From an uncultured Pelagibacteraceae bacterium (GTDB lineage Bacteria > Pseudomonadota > Alphaproteobacteria > Pelagibacterales > Pelagibacteraceae): 64,000 nt of DNA. Under the pieces are notes generated by a model that saw nothing but the letters and a program-made list of their open reading frames with translations, searched no databases and had not been told where the DNA came from. The position numbers were made by a program, and so were the translations under genes. Positions 1 to 9,114 of this stretch are shown piece after piece. The DNA lies in NCBI GenBank assembly GCA_902598315.1, contig CACKBP010000001.1:97565-161564 (forward strand). Reading direction: 5' to 3'. Every line of letters starts with the position of its first letter. The first letter of the stretch is position 1.

Positions 1-668
1 AGAAACTGAAAGTAGTTTCCTTTGGATATAATAAAAAATCAGATATTTTTCCGCTAAAAGTAAGAAAAAATAATAAAAATACAAATGTATTAGTTAAAAT
101 TAGTAATAAAAAAATAAATTTGACAATTAAAAACCTAAATATTTACAATGTTCTTTCAACCTTAGCTTTATTAAAAGTTTTAAATGTTAATTTAATTCAT
201 GCCTCCAAATACTTCAAAAATATTGAGCCAACAGAAGGAAGAGGCAAAATTTATAAAATCAAAAGATATAATAAAAATTTTAAATTAATCGATGAAAGTT
301 ATAATGCTAATCCATTGTCAGTTAAAAATGCTATCGAAAACTTTAATTTAATAAAAAAAAATAATTTTAAAAAGTACCTGATTCTTGGCGATATGCTAGA
401 GTTAGGCAAAAAATCAGAAATATTACACAAAGATTTATCAAAAGTTATTAACAATTCTGATATAGACAAAGTCTTCGTTAAGGGCATTAAAACCCTAGTT
501 ACATATAAGAATATCAATAAAGGAAAAAGGGGAAATATTTTTCAGCAGGAAGAAGATATAGATTTTAATTTAAAAAATATTATATCTAATAATGACTATT
601 TAATGATCAAAGGATCAAATGCAACTGGATTAAATAATTTTAGCAAAAGGATTATAAAAGGTTATTAA
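1..668 (+). CDS. murF: UDP-N-acetylmuramoyl-tripeptide--D-alanyl-D-alanine ligase, C-terminal part (5' end outside window)
   Basis: Cytoplasmic ATP-dependent ligase that adds D-Ala-D-Ala to UDP-MurNAc-tripeptide in peptidoglycan precursor synthesis. The reading frame (codons from base 3) is open to the window edge, so the ORF-track start at 120 (a TTG) is an artefact and the gene begins upstream. Visible are the end of the central domain and the C-terminal Mur ligase domain, with the family motif DESYNANPLS near base 295 and a typical LGDMLELG stretch. The ATP-binding GTNGKT motif lies outside. The stop overlaps the mraY start by one base (TAATG), so the two are translationally coupled. Identity is also supported by dcw gene order. 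Confidence 0.93.
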   Translation, partial: KLKVVSFGYNKKSDIFPLKVRKNNKNTNVLVKISNKKINLTIKNLNIYNVLSTLALLKVLNVNLIHASKYFKNIEPTEGRGKIYKIKRYNKNFKLIDESYNANPLSVKNAIENFNLIKKNNFKKYLILGDMLELGKKSEILHKDLSKVINNSDIDKVFVKGIKTLVTYKNINKGKRGNIFQQEEDIDFNLKNIISNNDYLMIKGSNATGLNNFSKRIIKGY

Positions 669-1753
669 TGCTATTTCACTTTTTCACTTCTTTAATTGAT
701 CAGTACTCTTTTTTTAACGTATTTAAGTATTTAACTTTTAGAACAGGCTTATCTGTAATGACCTCTTTAGTTGTAGTATTTTTAATTGGAGCACCGTTAA
801 TTAAAATTTTTTCTGAAAAAATGATAACTGGTCCAATAAGACAAGATGGTCCAATTGACCATATAGTTAAAAAATCTGGTACTCCTACTATGGGGGGAGT
901 AATAATTATTATCGGCATCATCTCCAGCACACTGTTTTGGGCAGATTTAACAAATATTTACGTCTGGACTTTGATATTTGTGTCTTTGAGTCTTGGTGGT
1001 CTCGGGCTTTTAGATGATATATTAAAAATTAAGCATAAAAATTCTAGTGGGTTAAAATCAAGTTATAAGTTTATAGGTCAATTAGCAGTAGGTTCGATAG
1101 CATTATTTATTTTGATTAACTATTCAAATCATGAATTTTTATTTGAACTATATTTTCCTTTTTTTAAAAATTTGATTCTAAACATGGGATTATTTTTTAT
1201 CCCATTTGGTCTTTTCGTAATTATTGGAGCATCAAATGCAGTGAATCTTACCGACGGCCTTGACGGTCTAGCTACTGTTCCAGTAATGCTTGTAGCTTTG
1301 TCATTCACAATAATTTCTTACGTGGTGGGGAACACCATTTTTTCTGAATATCTACAAATTCAATATATTCCAGATGTTGGAGAACTTTCAATTTTTTGCG
1401 GATCTATTGTTGGGTCCTGCTTAGGTTTTTTGTGGTACAACGCTCCGCCGGCAAAAATTTTTATGGGAGACACGGGGTCTCTATCTTTAGGTGGATCATT
1501 AGCTGCGATAGCAATTATAGTTAAACATGAAATTGTTTTAGCGATTATTGGTGGACTTTTTGTTTTAGAGACAGTCTCAGTAATAATTCAAGTAATATCT
1601 TTCAAATTAACTGGTAAAAGAATATTCAAAATGGCCCCTATACACCATCATTTTGAGCAAAAAGGTTGGGCAGAGTCTACAATCGTTATTCGTTTTTGGA
1701 TTATAGCTATAATTTTAGCTTTAATTGGGTTAGCTACATTAAAACTAAGGTAG
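668..1753 (+). CDS. mraY: Phospho-N-acetylmuramoyl-pentapeptide-transferase
   Basis: Integral membrane enzyme that moves phospho-MurNAc-pentapeptide from UDP to undecaprenyl phosphate, giving lipid I. At 361 aa it has the usual length and is hydrophobic throughout, consistent with about ten membrane helices. Signature motifs are present: GTPTMGG near residue 72, the DD pair in LGLLDDILK (about 115), NLTDGLDGLA (about 193), MGDTGS (about 265) and the HHHFE loop (about 326). The ATG overlaps the murF stop by one base, and murD starts three bases after the mraY stop. It belongs to the dcw operon. Confidence 0.98.
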   Translation: MLFHFFTSLIDQYSFFNVFKYLTFRTGLSVMTSLVVVFLIGAPLIKIFSEKMITGPIRQDGPIDHIVKKSGTPTMGGVIIIIGIISSTLFWADLTNIYVWTLIFVSLSLGGLGLLDDILKIKHKNSSGLKSSYKFIGQLAVGSIALFILINYSNHEFLFELYFPFFKNLILNMGLFFIPFGLFVIIGASNAVNLTDGLDGLATVPVMLVALSFTIISYVVGNTIFSEYLQIQYIPDVGELSIFCGSIVGSCLGFLWYNAPPAKIFMGDTGSLSLGGSLAAIAIIVKHEIVLAIIGGLFVLETVSVIIQVISFKLTGKRIFKMAPIHHHFEQKGWAESTIVIRFWIIAIILALIGLATLKLR

Positions 1754-1756
1754 TAG

Positions 1757-3043
1757 ATGATCTCTGTTAATAACTTTAAAAAACTTTCTTTCCTAGTTTA
1801 CGGACTTGGAACAACAGGTAAATCAGTTGTAAATTTTTTCAAAAAAAATAAGATTAAAAATTTTCAAGTTTGGGATGATAAAAATAAGAAATTATTTATC
1901 AAAAAGAGACCTAAAAATTTATATAAAGCTTTAAGAGATGTAAATTACGTAATTTTAAGTCCAGGTGTTAGTTTAAAAAAATCAAAGAATAAGAAGATAT
2001 TGACTAAATACGAAAAAAAAATAATTACAGATATAGATTTAATTTTTATTCAAAAAAAATTCTTTAAAAGTATTGTTGTAACAGGTACGAACGGTAAATC
2101 TACAACTTGTAAAATAATCTCGCAGTTGTTGAAAAAAAATAATTACAAAACTTTAATAGGGGGAAATATTGGCACACCAGTTCTTGATCTTAATATCAAA
2201 AAAGATAATTTTTTAGTAATAGAAGCTTCATCTTTTCAGCTGTCACATTCTAAATTTATTAGTCCTGATTATGGAATTTTACTAAATATAACCAATGATC
2301 ATATTGATTGGCATGGGAATATGAAAAATTATATAAATGCAAAATTAAAGATTTTCAAAAATCAGAGACCAAATCAATTTGCATTTGTTGGTAATAATCA
2401 AAAATTTCACTTTAAAAAAAAAAATTTTTTAGGAAGTTTAATTATACCAAACATTCATAGATATCAAAAATTAAAAAGTAAATTAAAGAACCCCTACCTC
2501 AATTCTGAGGTAAATGATGAAAATATGTCTTATGTTTATGAATTATCAAAATTATTAAAATTAAGTAAAAAATCATTTTTAAATTCGTTAAATAATTTTG
2601 CAGGATTACCGCACAGATATGAAATTTTTCTTAAAAAGAAGAATTGTGTATTTATTAATGACTCGAAGGCTACCTCATTTCAAGCAACTCAGTATGCCCT
2701 CAAAAACACCAAAAATATTTATTGGATTGTTGGAGGATTACCGAAAAAAAACGACAAAATAATTCTTAAAAATTTAAAAAAAAACATTATCAAGTCTTAT
2801 ATAATTGGCAAGAATGTTAACTTTTTTAAAAAACAACTTGAAAATCAAGTTGATTACATAATTTCAAAAAATTTAGAGAGTTCTATCGTTCAGATTTTCA
2901 AAGACCTTAAATTTTATAAAAAAAAAAATAATACAATTTTATTAAGCCCAGCATCAGCGTCTTTTGATCAATATTCAAACTTTGAAAAACGAGGGGATGA
3001 ATTTAAAAAATTATGTAATTATTATGCAAGAAAAAATTTTTAA
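1757..3043 (+). CDS. murD: UDP-N-acetylmuramoylalanine--D-glutamate ligase
   Basis: Cytoplasmic Mur ligase that adds D-glutamate to UDP-MurNAc-L-Ala. It is 428 aa, slightly shorter than most homologues. The N-terminal Rossmann-like part starts with YGLGTTGKS (about residue 15). The ATP-binding motif VTGTNGKST lies near residue 107, EASSFQL and NITNDHIDWH follow, and the C-terminal domain ends with the MurD-type LLSPASASFDQYSNFEKRGDEF. Lysine and asparagine are very frequent, as expected for this AT-rich genome. The end overlaps the start of ftsW. Confidence 0.97.
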   Translation: MISVNNFKKLSFLVYGLGTTGKSVVNFFKKNKIKNFQVWDDKNKKLFIKKRPKNLYKALRDVNYVILSPGVSLKKSKNKKILTKYEKKIITDIDLIFIQKKFFKSIVVTGTNGKSTTCKIISQLLKKNNYKTLIGGNIGTPVLDLNIKKDNFLVIEASSFQLSHSKFISPDYGILLNITNDHIDWHGNMKNYINAKLKIFKNQRPNQFAFVGNNQKFHFKKKNFLGSLIIPNIHRYQKLKSKLKNPYLNSEVNDENMSYVYELSKLLKLSKKSFLNSLNNFAGLPHRYEIFLKKKNCVFINDSKATSFQATQYALKNTKNIYWIVGGLPKKNDKIILKNLKKNIIKSYIIGKNVNFFKKQLENQVDYIISKNLESSIVQIFKDLKFYKKKNNTILLSPASASFDQYSNFEKRGDEFKKLCNYYARKNF

Positions 3044-4151
3044 ACAAAAATTTATTAATTATTGGGATAATATTGATAAAAAAATATTTTCTTGTTTTAT
3101 AATTTTATTTCTTCTAGGATTATTCTTTTCATTTTCATCAACTTCCTCTCTTGCTGGAGAACGTTTGAATAAAGATTATTATTTTTTTTTCTCAAAGCAT
3201 TTGTTTTTTACTTTTATTGCTTTAATAATAATGATTTTAATATCAATTATTGAGACCTCTCTTTTAAAAAAAGCCATTATGCCATTATTTACAATTTCTT
3301 TTATTTTCTTGGCTTTAGTGCCTTTTTTTGGAATTGAAGTAAAAGGCGCGAAAAGATGGTTAGATCTTTATTTTTTTAGATTACAACCAATAGAAATATT
3401 AAAACCTTTTTTTATACTAGTAACCGTCAAAATTTTAACTTTAAAAAATATACAAAATTCACAGATAAAATATTTTTTAAGTTTTTTGTTATTATCGCTT
3501 GTTATAATTCTATTAATTGATCAACCAGATCTTGGTCAGTCTATTTTATTAATAGGTTGTTGGATTGCCACAGTCTTTATTTCAGGAGTGAGCATGATTT
3601 ATTTATTTACCTTCTTCTCAATATTTTTGATCTTTTTAAGTTCTTTGCTTTATCTAATGCCTGAAAAATTTGGTTATATCATTAATCGCTTAATTTCATT
3701 TGTAGATCCAAGTAAAGGAGATAAATTTCAATCTTCCTCAGCCTTGGATGCAATAAAGCTAGGGGGTCTCAAAGGTCAAGGGATGGGAGAGGGAATTTTA
3801 AAGGATAATGTTCCAGAAGCTCATACAGATTATATCATTGCGATAATTTCTGAAGAGTATGGATCAATTATATCTACAATTATTGTATTTATATTTTTAT
3901 ATATTTCATTCAGAATAATAAAGAATTGTTTAAAACTAGATGATCAATTAATAAAAATTTCATTATGTGGCCTTTCTGCATTATTAATTTTTCAAACATT
4001 CATTCACGTTAGTGTTAATACAAATTTGATACCTACCACTGGCATGACGTTGCCTTTTCTTAGTTATGGCGGTTCATCATTAATTGGTAGCGCAATACTT
4101 GCAGGAGTAATTTTGAATTATACAAAAAATAGAAGTTATCTTTATGACTAA
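3024..4151 (+). CDS. ftsW: Septal peptidoglycan glycosyltransferase FtsW (SEDS family)
   Basis: Polytopic SEDS glycosyltransferase that polymerises lipid II at the division septum with its partner PBP3. The ORF track starts at 2964, but its first 20 residues lie wholly inside murD. The ATG at 3024 (MQEKIFKQ) gives 375 aa, the usual FtsW size, and only a 20-base overlap, so I prefer it. About ten hydrophobic segments are visible. SEDS motifs include GAKRWLDLYFFRLQP, DQPDLGQS, EAHTDYIIAIISEEYG and the terminal LPFLSYGGSSL. Position between murD and murG separates it from the second SEDS gene, rodA, at 37952. Confidence 0.95.
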   Translation: MQEKIFKQKFINYWDNIDKKIFSCFIILFLLGLFFSFSSTSSLAGERLNKDYYFFFSKHLFFTFIALIIMILISIIETSLLKKAIMPLFTISFIFLALVPFFGIEVKGAKRWLDLYFFRLQPIEILKPFFILVTVKILTLKNIQNSQIKYFLSFLLLSLVIILLIDQPDLGQSILLIGCWIATVFISGVSMIYLFTFFSIFLIFLSSLLYLMPEKFGYIINRLISFVDPSKGDKFQSSSALDAIKLGGLKGQGMGEGILKDNVPEAHTDYIIAIISEEYGSIISTIIVFIFLYISFRIIKNCLKLDDQLIKISLCGLSALLIFQTFIHVSVNTNLIPTTGMTLPFLSYGGSSLIGSAILAGVILNYTKNRSYLYD

Positions 4152-5238
4152 AACAATTAAAGCATTAATTGCTGTTGGCGGAACGGGCGGGCATGTTTTC
4201 CCCGGTTGTAATTTAGCAGACCATTTATCGAAAAATAATTATGATGTCGTAATAACAACAGATAACAGAGGATTTAGATATCTAGAAAAGTTCAAACATT
4301 TAAAAATCTTTAAATTGCCGTCGGCGCCTATAAATACTAAAAACATTCTCACTTTATTTTTTTCATTTTTTTTTATTTTATACTCGATTTTAAGATCATT
4401 ATTATTTTTGTTATTTAATAAACCTTCAATTATCTTTGGGATGGGTGGTTATGCTTCTTTTCCAATTTGTGTAGCTGCTACGATTTTGAGAATTAAATTT
4501 ATAATTTACGAAAACAATCTAATTGTAGGTAAAGCAAATAAGTATTTAATTCCTTTCACAGAAAAGATATTTGTTTCTTTCAAAGAATTAGAAGGTATAC
4601 CCCAAAAATATACTAAAAAAATAATTGAAATAGGAAACATTATAAACAAAGAAATTATATTTCATCAAAAAGAAAAATTTCAGAACGATGACAAAAAACT
4701 AAAGATTCTCATTCTTGGAGGTAGCCAAGCAGCAAAAATATTTGCCGAAACACTTCCCAAAATATTTAGAGACTGCGTAAATCAGGGAGTGTTATTGAAA
4801 GTCTACCAACACTGCTTACCAAGTCAAAATAATAAATTGATGATGTTTTATAAGGAAACGCAAATAGATTTTGAGATATTTAATTTTAGTTACAAACTAG
4901 TTGATTATTTTTCAAAGGTAGATTTAGCAATTACTAGATCTGGCTCATCAATGTTAGCAGAGCTTACTAATGCAAAAGTACCTTTTATATCTGTTCCTTT
5001 ACCGACATCAGCTGATAATCACCAATATAAAAATGCAATTTATTCTCATAAAAAAAATTTGTCATTGATTATCGAGGAAAAAGATTTAAATGATAAATTA
5101 CCTAAGATTATTGGAGAAATTAGTGATGATTCTAACATACTAAAAGATATTAAAAGAAATCAAAGCCAATATTCTGACAAAAATGTCTATGAAAATATAG
5201 ATCAAGAATTAATAAAAATAATCAATGAAAAAAATTAA
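4144..5238 (+). CDS. murG: Undecaprenyldiphospho-muramoylpentapeptide beta-N-acetylglucosaminyltransferase
   Basis: Peripheral membrane GT28 glycosyltransferase that adds GlcNAc to lipid I, forming lipid II. It is 364 aa. The N-terminal domain carries the glycine-rich GGTGGHVFPG at about residues 13-22 and FGMGGYASFP near 97. The C-terminal UDP-GlcNAc-binding domain shows LGGSQAAKIF and the ITRSGSSMLAEL...PLPTSADNHQ region. The start codon overlaps the end of ftsW by 8 bases and the stop region overlaps murC, so the genes are read as one operon. Confidence 0.97.
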   Translation: MTKTIKALIAVGGTGGHVFPGCNLADHLSKNNYDVVITTDNRGFRYLEKFKHLKIFKLPSAPINTKNILTLFFSFFFILYSILRSLLFLLFNKPSIIFGMGGYASFPICVAATILRIKFIIYENNLIVGKANKYLIPFTEKIFVSFKELEGIPQKYTKKIIEIGNIINKEIIFHQKEKFQNDDKKLKILILGGSQAAKIFAETLPKIFRDCVNQGVLLKVYQHCLPSQNNKLMMFYKETQIDFEIFNFSYKLVDYFSKVDLAITRSGSSMLAELTNAKVPFISVPLPTSADNHQYKNAIYSHKKNLSLIIEEKDLNDKLPKIIGEISDDSNILKDIKRNQSQYSDKNVYENIDQELIKIINEKN

Positions 5239-6622
5239 TTTAGGTCAAAAAGATGTAATACATTTTGTTGGTATTGGCGGGATTGGTATGAGTGGTTTAG
5301 CTCAAATAATGAAAAATATGGGTTTTAAGATTCAAGGAAGTGATCAAACAAAAAATAAAAACACCATAAGTTGCTCCAAAGCAGGTATTAAGGTTTCTAT
5401 TGGACACTCTAAGAACAACATAAAGAGCTCCACAATATTAGTTCGTTCATCTGCTATTAAAAATAATAATAGTGAAATTAAATATGCGCGAAAGAAAAAA
5501 ATACCAATTTACTCCAGAGCCGATGTATTAGCAGATGTAGTATCACTTAAAAAAAATATAATAATTTCGGGATCTCATGGAAAAACAACTACTACATCAC
5601 TAGTATCTAAAATATTATCAGATCAAAAACTTGATCCAACAATTATTAATGGAGGTGTTATCAATTCTTTTAATAGTAACGCTAAGTTAGGTAAAGGAGA
5701 GTGGGCCATTTTGGAGGCAGACGAGTCAGATGGTAGTTTTCTAAAATTACCAATTAATTATTCTGTCGTGACAAATATAGATTATGAACATTTAGATTTT
5801 TATAAAAATTTTAAAAATCTTGAAAATTCATTTATCAGATTTATAGAGAAAACCCCACTTACTGGTAAATCAATCATATGTATAGATGATAAAAATATAA
5901 AAAAAATATTTAGTAAATTGAAAAACAGGAATATACTTACCTATGGCGAGAGTAGTAAGGCTGATTACAAAGTTTTTAATGTCCGTTTTAAAACTGATTA
6001 TTCAATATTTGATTTAATCTTCAAGGATTTAAAGAAAAAAAATAGAACAATTAAAAATATTCATTTGAAACTTCTTGGCAAACATAATGTTCTAAATGCT
6101 GCAGCGGCTGTGACAGTTTGTTTAAATCTTGGAGTAAATCAAAATATAATAAAAAAATCATTGAAGAAATTTACAGGAGTGCAAAGAAGAATGACAAAGG
6201 TATTTACAAAAAATCAAAACGATTTTTACGACGATTATGCGCATCATCCAACTGAAATTAAATCGATTTTAGAGAGTGTAAAAAATGCTCATAAAGAAAG
6301 AAAAATAATCTCTATTTTTGAGCCACATAGGTATTCTAGGGTCTTATCTCTTAAAGACAAATTTTCGAAATCTTTTTTGAACAGTGATCTTGTTCTACTT
6401 TGTCCATTATATGCAGCCGGTGAAAAAAAAAGCCACAAATTTGATAAAATAAATTTCGCAAAACACATATCTAAATATTCTAAAACTCAAGTAATTATTA
6501 TAAATAATTTCGATGAACTTGGAAATTTTTTAAAGAGCTTTTTAAATAGTAACGAAATAATTATAGGCATGGGAGCCGGATCAATATCAAAATGGATGTC
6601 AGAACTTAAATTGGTAGTATGA
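5225..6622 (+). CDS. murC: UDP-N-acetylmuramate--L-alanine ligase
   Basis: First Mur ligase of the cytoplasmic pathway, joining L-Ala to UDP-MurNAc with ATP. It is 465 aa, full length. The N-terminal Rossmann motif HFVGIGGIGMSGLA is at about residues 13-26, the P-loop SGSHGKTTTTSLVS near 114, EADESDGSF near 172, and the C-terminal DDYAHHPTEI, typical of MurC/Mpl. MurC rather than Mpl follows from length and dcw position. It overlaps murG by 14 bases and murB by 4 (ATGA). Confidence 0.97.
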   Translation: MKKINLGQKDVIHFVGIGGIGMSGLAQIMKNMGFKIQGSDQTKNKNTISCSKAGIKVSIGHSKNNIKSSTILVRSSAIKNNNSEIKYARKKKIPIYSRADVLADVVSLKKNIIISGSHGKTTTTSLVSKILSDQKLDPTIINGGVINSFNSNAKLGKGEWAILEADESDGSFLKLPINYSVVTNIDYEHLDFYKNFKNLENSFIRFIEKTPLTGKSIICIDDKNIKKIFSKLKNRNILTYGESSKADYKVFNVRFKTDYSIFDLIFKDLKKKNRTIKNIHLKLLGKHNVLNAAAAVTVCLNLGVNQNIIKKSLKKFTGVQRRMTKVFTKNQNDFYDDYAHHPTEIKSILESVKNAHKERKIISIFEPHRYSRVLSLKDKFSKSFLNSDLVLLCPLYAAGEKKSHKFDKINFAKHISKYSKTQVIIINNFDELGNFLKSFLNSNEIIIGMGAGSISKWMSELKLVV

Positions 6623-7527
6623 GTTTAAAAAAAAAAATTGTTAATAATTTTAATAAAAATATTTCTTTAAATACTAAATTATCTAATTACAGTTGGTTTA
6701 ACCTTGGAGGACCAGCTGAGTATTTTTTTAAACCACAAAACAAATCTGAATTATTAGATTTCTTAAAAGAAAATAAAAAAGATAACTTTAAAATTACTGT
6801 CTTAGGAGCAGGGTCAAATACGTTAATTAGAGATAAAGGTATAAAGGGAGTTGTGATTAAGCTTGGTCAAGGTTTTTCCGATGTAAATTTGATTGATAAA
6901 ACTACAATTAATGCAGGCGCAGCTTGCTTAGATAAAAGAGTTTCTAATTTCGCGAAAGACAATGGAATAGGAAATTTTGAATTTCTTTCTTGCATTCCAG
7001 GATCTATTGGTGGAGCTGTGATTATGAATACTGGATGCTATAGTTACGATATTTCAAAAATCTTTGTTTCACTTACAGCTATAGACATTAATAAGTGTGA
7101 AGAGCGGGAAATTAAAAGAGAAAATATACAATTTCACTATAGAGGCACGGACTTACCAGATAACTTAATTGTAACTTCAGTTAAATTAAAAGGTAAACAA
7201 GAACTAAAAGAAATTATTGAAAACAAGCAAAATAGTTTTATAGAGAAAAAAAAATTATCTCAACCAAGTCAAGTTAAAACATGTGGAAGTACTTTTAAAA
7301 ATTTAAACGAAAATCAAAAAGCATGGAAAATAATAAAAGAAAGTGGATGTGACAACTTTGAAGTGGGTGATGCAAATATTTCAAAAAAACATTGTAATTT
7401 TTTTGTTAATAATGGAAATGCAAAATCCTCTGATATAGAGAAACTTATAAATAAAGTTAGAGAAAAAGTGTTTGAAAAAAAAGGGATTAATCTAGAACTA
7501 GAGATTAAAATTATTGGTGAAAAATAA
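6619..7527 (+). CDS. murB: UDP-N-acetylenolpyruvoylglucosamine reductase
   Basis: FAD-dependent cytoplasmic reductase that converts UDP-GlcNAc-enolpyruvate to UDP-MurNAc with NADPH. At 302 aa it is the short (type II) form usual in alphaproteobacteria. FAD-binding motifs include NTKLSNYSWFNLGGPAEYF, LGAGSNTLIRDKGIKGVVI (about 60-78), and the CIPGSIGGAVIMN segment. QPSQVKTCGSTFKN contains the catalytic serine region and LELEIKIIG is the usual C-terminus. The ATG overlaps the murC stop. Confidence 0.97.
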   Translation: MSLKKKIVNNFNKNISLNTKLSNYSWFNLGGPAEYFFKPQNKSELLDFLKENKKDNFKITVLGAGSNTLIRDKGIKGVVIKLGQGFSDVNLIDKTTINAGAACLDKRVSNFAKDNGIGNFEFLSCIPGSIGGAVIMNTGCYSYDISKIFVSLTAIDINKCEEREIKRENIQFHYRGTDLPDNLIVTSVKLKGKQELKEIIENKQNSFIEKKKLSQPSQVKTCGSTFKNLNENQKAWKIIKESGCDNFEVGDANISKKHCNFFVNNGNAKSSDIEKLINKVREKVFEKKGINLELEIKIIGEK

Positions 7528-8455
7528 AAAATTTAAACATGTTTTAGTTGTACTAGGCGGAACGTCGAACGAGAGATCTGTAAGTCTCGAAAGTGGAAAA
7601 GCGTGTATAAAAGCTCTTAAAAGTTTAAACTATAAAATCTCAACAATTGATCCAAAAAAAAAAAATTTTAATTTAATTGATAAGTCTAAGACTGAAGTAA
7701 TTTTCAACGCTTTGCATGGTAAAAATGGAGAAGATGGATTAGCTCAAAGTTATTTTGAATATTTAAGAATACCGTATACTCATTCTGGTATAATAAGCTC
7801 TTTCAATGCAATGAATAAAGAAATTTCAAAAGAAATTTTTAAAAAAAATAAATTATTAACCCCTAATTATTTTATCATTAATAAAAGAGAATACAATTTT
7901 TCAAAGCTTAATTTATTAATTAGAAAAAAAAATCTTTTATTTCCTATTGTAGTCAAACCAGTAAATGAGGGATCTAGCATAGGAGTAAAAATTGCTAGAA
8001 CTTTAAAAATTTTTAAAAAATCAGTTGAGTCACTTTTAAAAAAATATGATAAATTAATGATTGAAAAGTATATACCGGGTCAGGAAATTCAAGTTGCGGT
8101 TCTTAATGGAAAATCTTTAGGTGCAATTGAACTGGTGCCAAAAAGATTATTCTACGATTACAAAGCAAAGTATACAAAAAAAGCTAAAACAAAACATATA
8201 ATGCCAGCTAGACTAAATAAAAAAAATTATAAAAAAATTTTAAAAATTGCAGAAGACGCTCATTCATCATTAAAATGCAGAGGTGTAAGCAGGTCGGATT
8301 TTAAGTTTTATAAAGGTAAATTTTACCTTCTAGAAATTAACACACAACCGGGTATGACAAGTCTTTCATTAGTACCAGAAATAGCAGCATATAGAGGAAT
8401 AACTTTTCCAAAATTAGTTGAGAAAATCTTATTTGACGCTAGCATTAATAAATGA
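7514..8455 (+). CDS. ddl: D-alanine--D-alanine ligase
   Basis: ATP-grasp ligase that makes D-Ala-D-Ala, the substrate of MurF. 313 aa. Motifs: VVLGGTSNERSVSLESG near the N-terminus, NALHGKNGEDG, KPVNEGSSIGV for ATP binding and LLEINTQPGMTSLSLVP for the metal and substrate site. The start is TTG at 7514 or, in the same frame, GTG at 7517; both overlap murB by 11-14 bases. No ATG lies close by, so a non-ATG start is likely. The stop overlaps the ftsQ ATG. Confidence 0.96.
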   Translation: MVKNKKFKHVLVVLGGTSNERSVSLESGKACIKALKSLNYKISTIDPKKKNFNLIDKSKTEVIFNALHGKNGEDGLAQSYFEYLRIPYTHSGIISSFNAMNKEISKEIFKKNKLLTPNYFIINKREYNFSKLNLLIRKKNLLFPIVVKPVNEGSSIGVKIARTLKIFKKSVESLLKKYDKLMIEKYIPGQEIQVAVLNGKSLGAIELVPKRLFYDYKAKYTKKAKTKHIMPARLNKKNYKKILKIAEDAHSSLKCRGVSRSDFKFYKGKFYLLEINTQPGMTSLSLVPEIAAYRGITFPKLVEKILFDASINK

Positions 8456-9111
8456 AAAAAAGATTCTTAATTGCATTAGCTTTGCTATTGTTTTTAAGCA
8501 CTTATAACATTAATAGTAATTTAAAATTTTTTTTTAAACTAAACATTGAACAAGTAGATATTGAAAACATTTCTCTTTTTGCTGAAAATCAAATAACCCA
8601 GAATCTGAATTTTCTTTATCAAAAAAATCTTATTTTCTTGAATAAAAAAGAAATTGAAGATGTTTTAAAAAAGATAGACTATATAGATAGTTTCGAAATA
8701 AAAAAAATTTATCCTAGAAAAATAATAATAAGAATTTATGAAAAAACTCCCATTGCTATTTTGCATAATAGGAGAGAAAAGTTTTATTATACTGATAAAA
8801 GTGATCTCATAAGTTTTTCAAATATTGAAAAATTTAAAAATTTACCTGTTGTAATAGGAGATAGAGATAATTTCACTTTATTTTATAATTTATTAAAAGA
8901 AATTAATTTTCCTATCTCTGATATTAAAACACTTCGTTACTATAAATCTAAGAGATGGGACCTTGTTACAAAAAAAAATAAAGTGGTAAAATTACCTGTG
9001 GAAAATTATGATAAGAGCTTAAAAAATTTTTTAAGTATTAATCATCAGGATAATTTTGAAATGTATAACACTTTTGATTATCGAATAAATAATCAATTAA
9101 TTTTAAAATAA
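8452..9111 (+). CDS. ftsQ: Cell division protein FtsQ
   Basis: Single-pass inner-membrane divisome protein with a periplasmic POTRA domain that bridges early and late divisome proteins. It is 219 aa, shorter than most alphaproteobacterial FtsQ because the cytoplasmic tail is almost absent. A membrane helix begins right after the initial MKKR (FLIALALLLFLS), followed by a POTRA-like segment ending with KKIYPRKIIIRIYEKTPIAIL, which matches the FtsQ pattern of a beta hairpin followed by 'E+TPIA'. Sequence conservation is low; position between ddl and ftsA makes the call firm. Confidence 0.9.
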   Translation: MKKRFLIALALLLFLSTYNINSNLKFFFKLNIEQVDIENISLFAENQITQNLNFLYQKNLIFLNKKEIEDVLKKIDYIDSFEIKKIYPRKIIIRIYEKTPIAILHNRREKFYYTDKSDLISFSNIEKFKNLPVVIGDRDNFTLFYNLLKEINFPISDIKTLRYYKSKRWDLVTKKNKVVKLPVENYDKSLKNFLSINHQDNFEMYNTFDYRINNQLILK

Positions 9112-9114
9112 TAA

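Noticed and set aside
2964-3023. Extended N-terminus of FtsW in the ORF track
   Set aside because: The extra 20 residues are encoded within murD in another frame; the ATG at 3024 gives the normal FtsW length.
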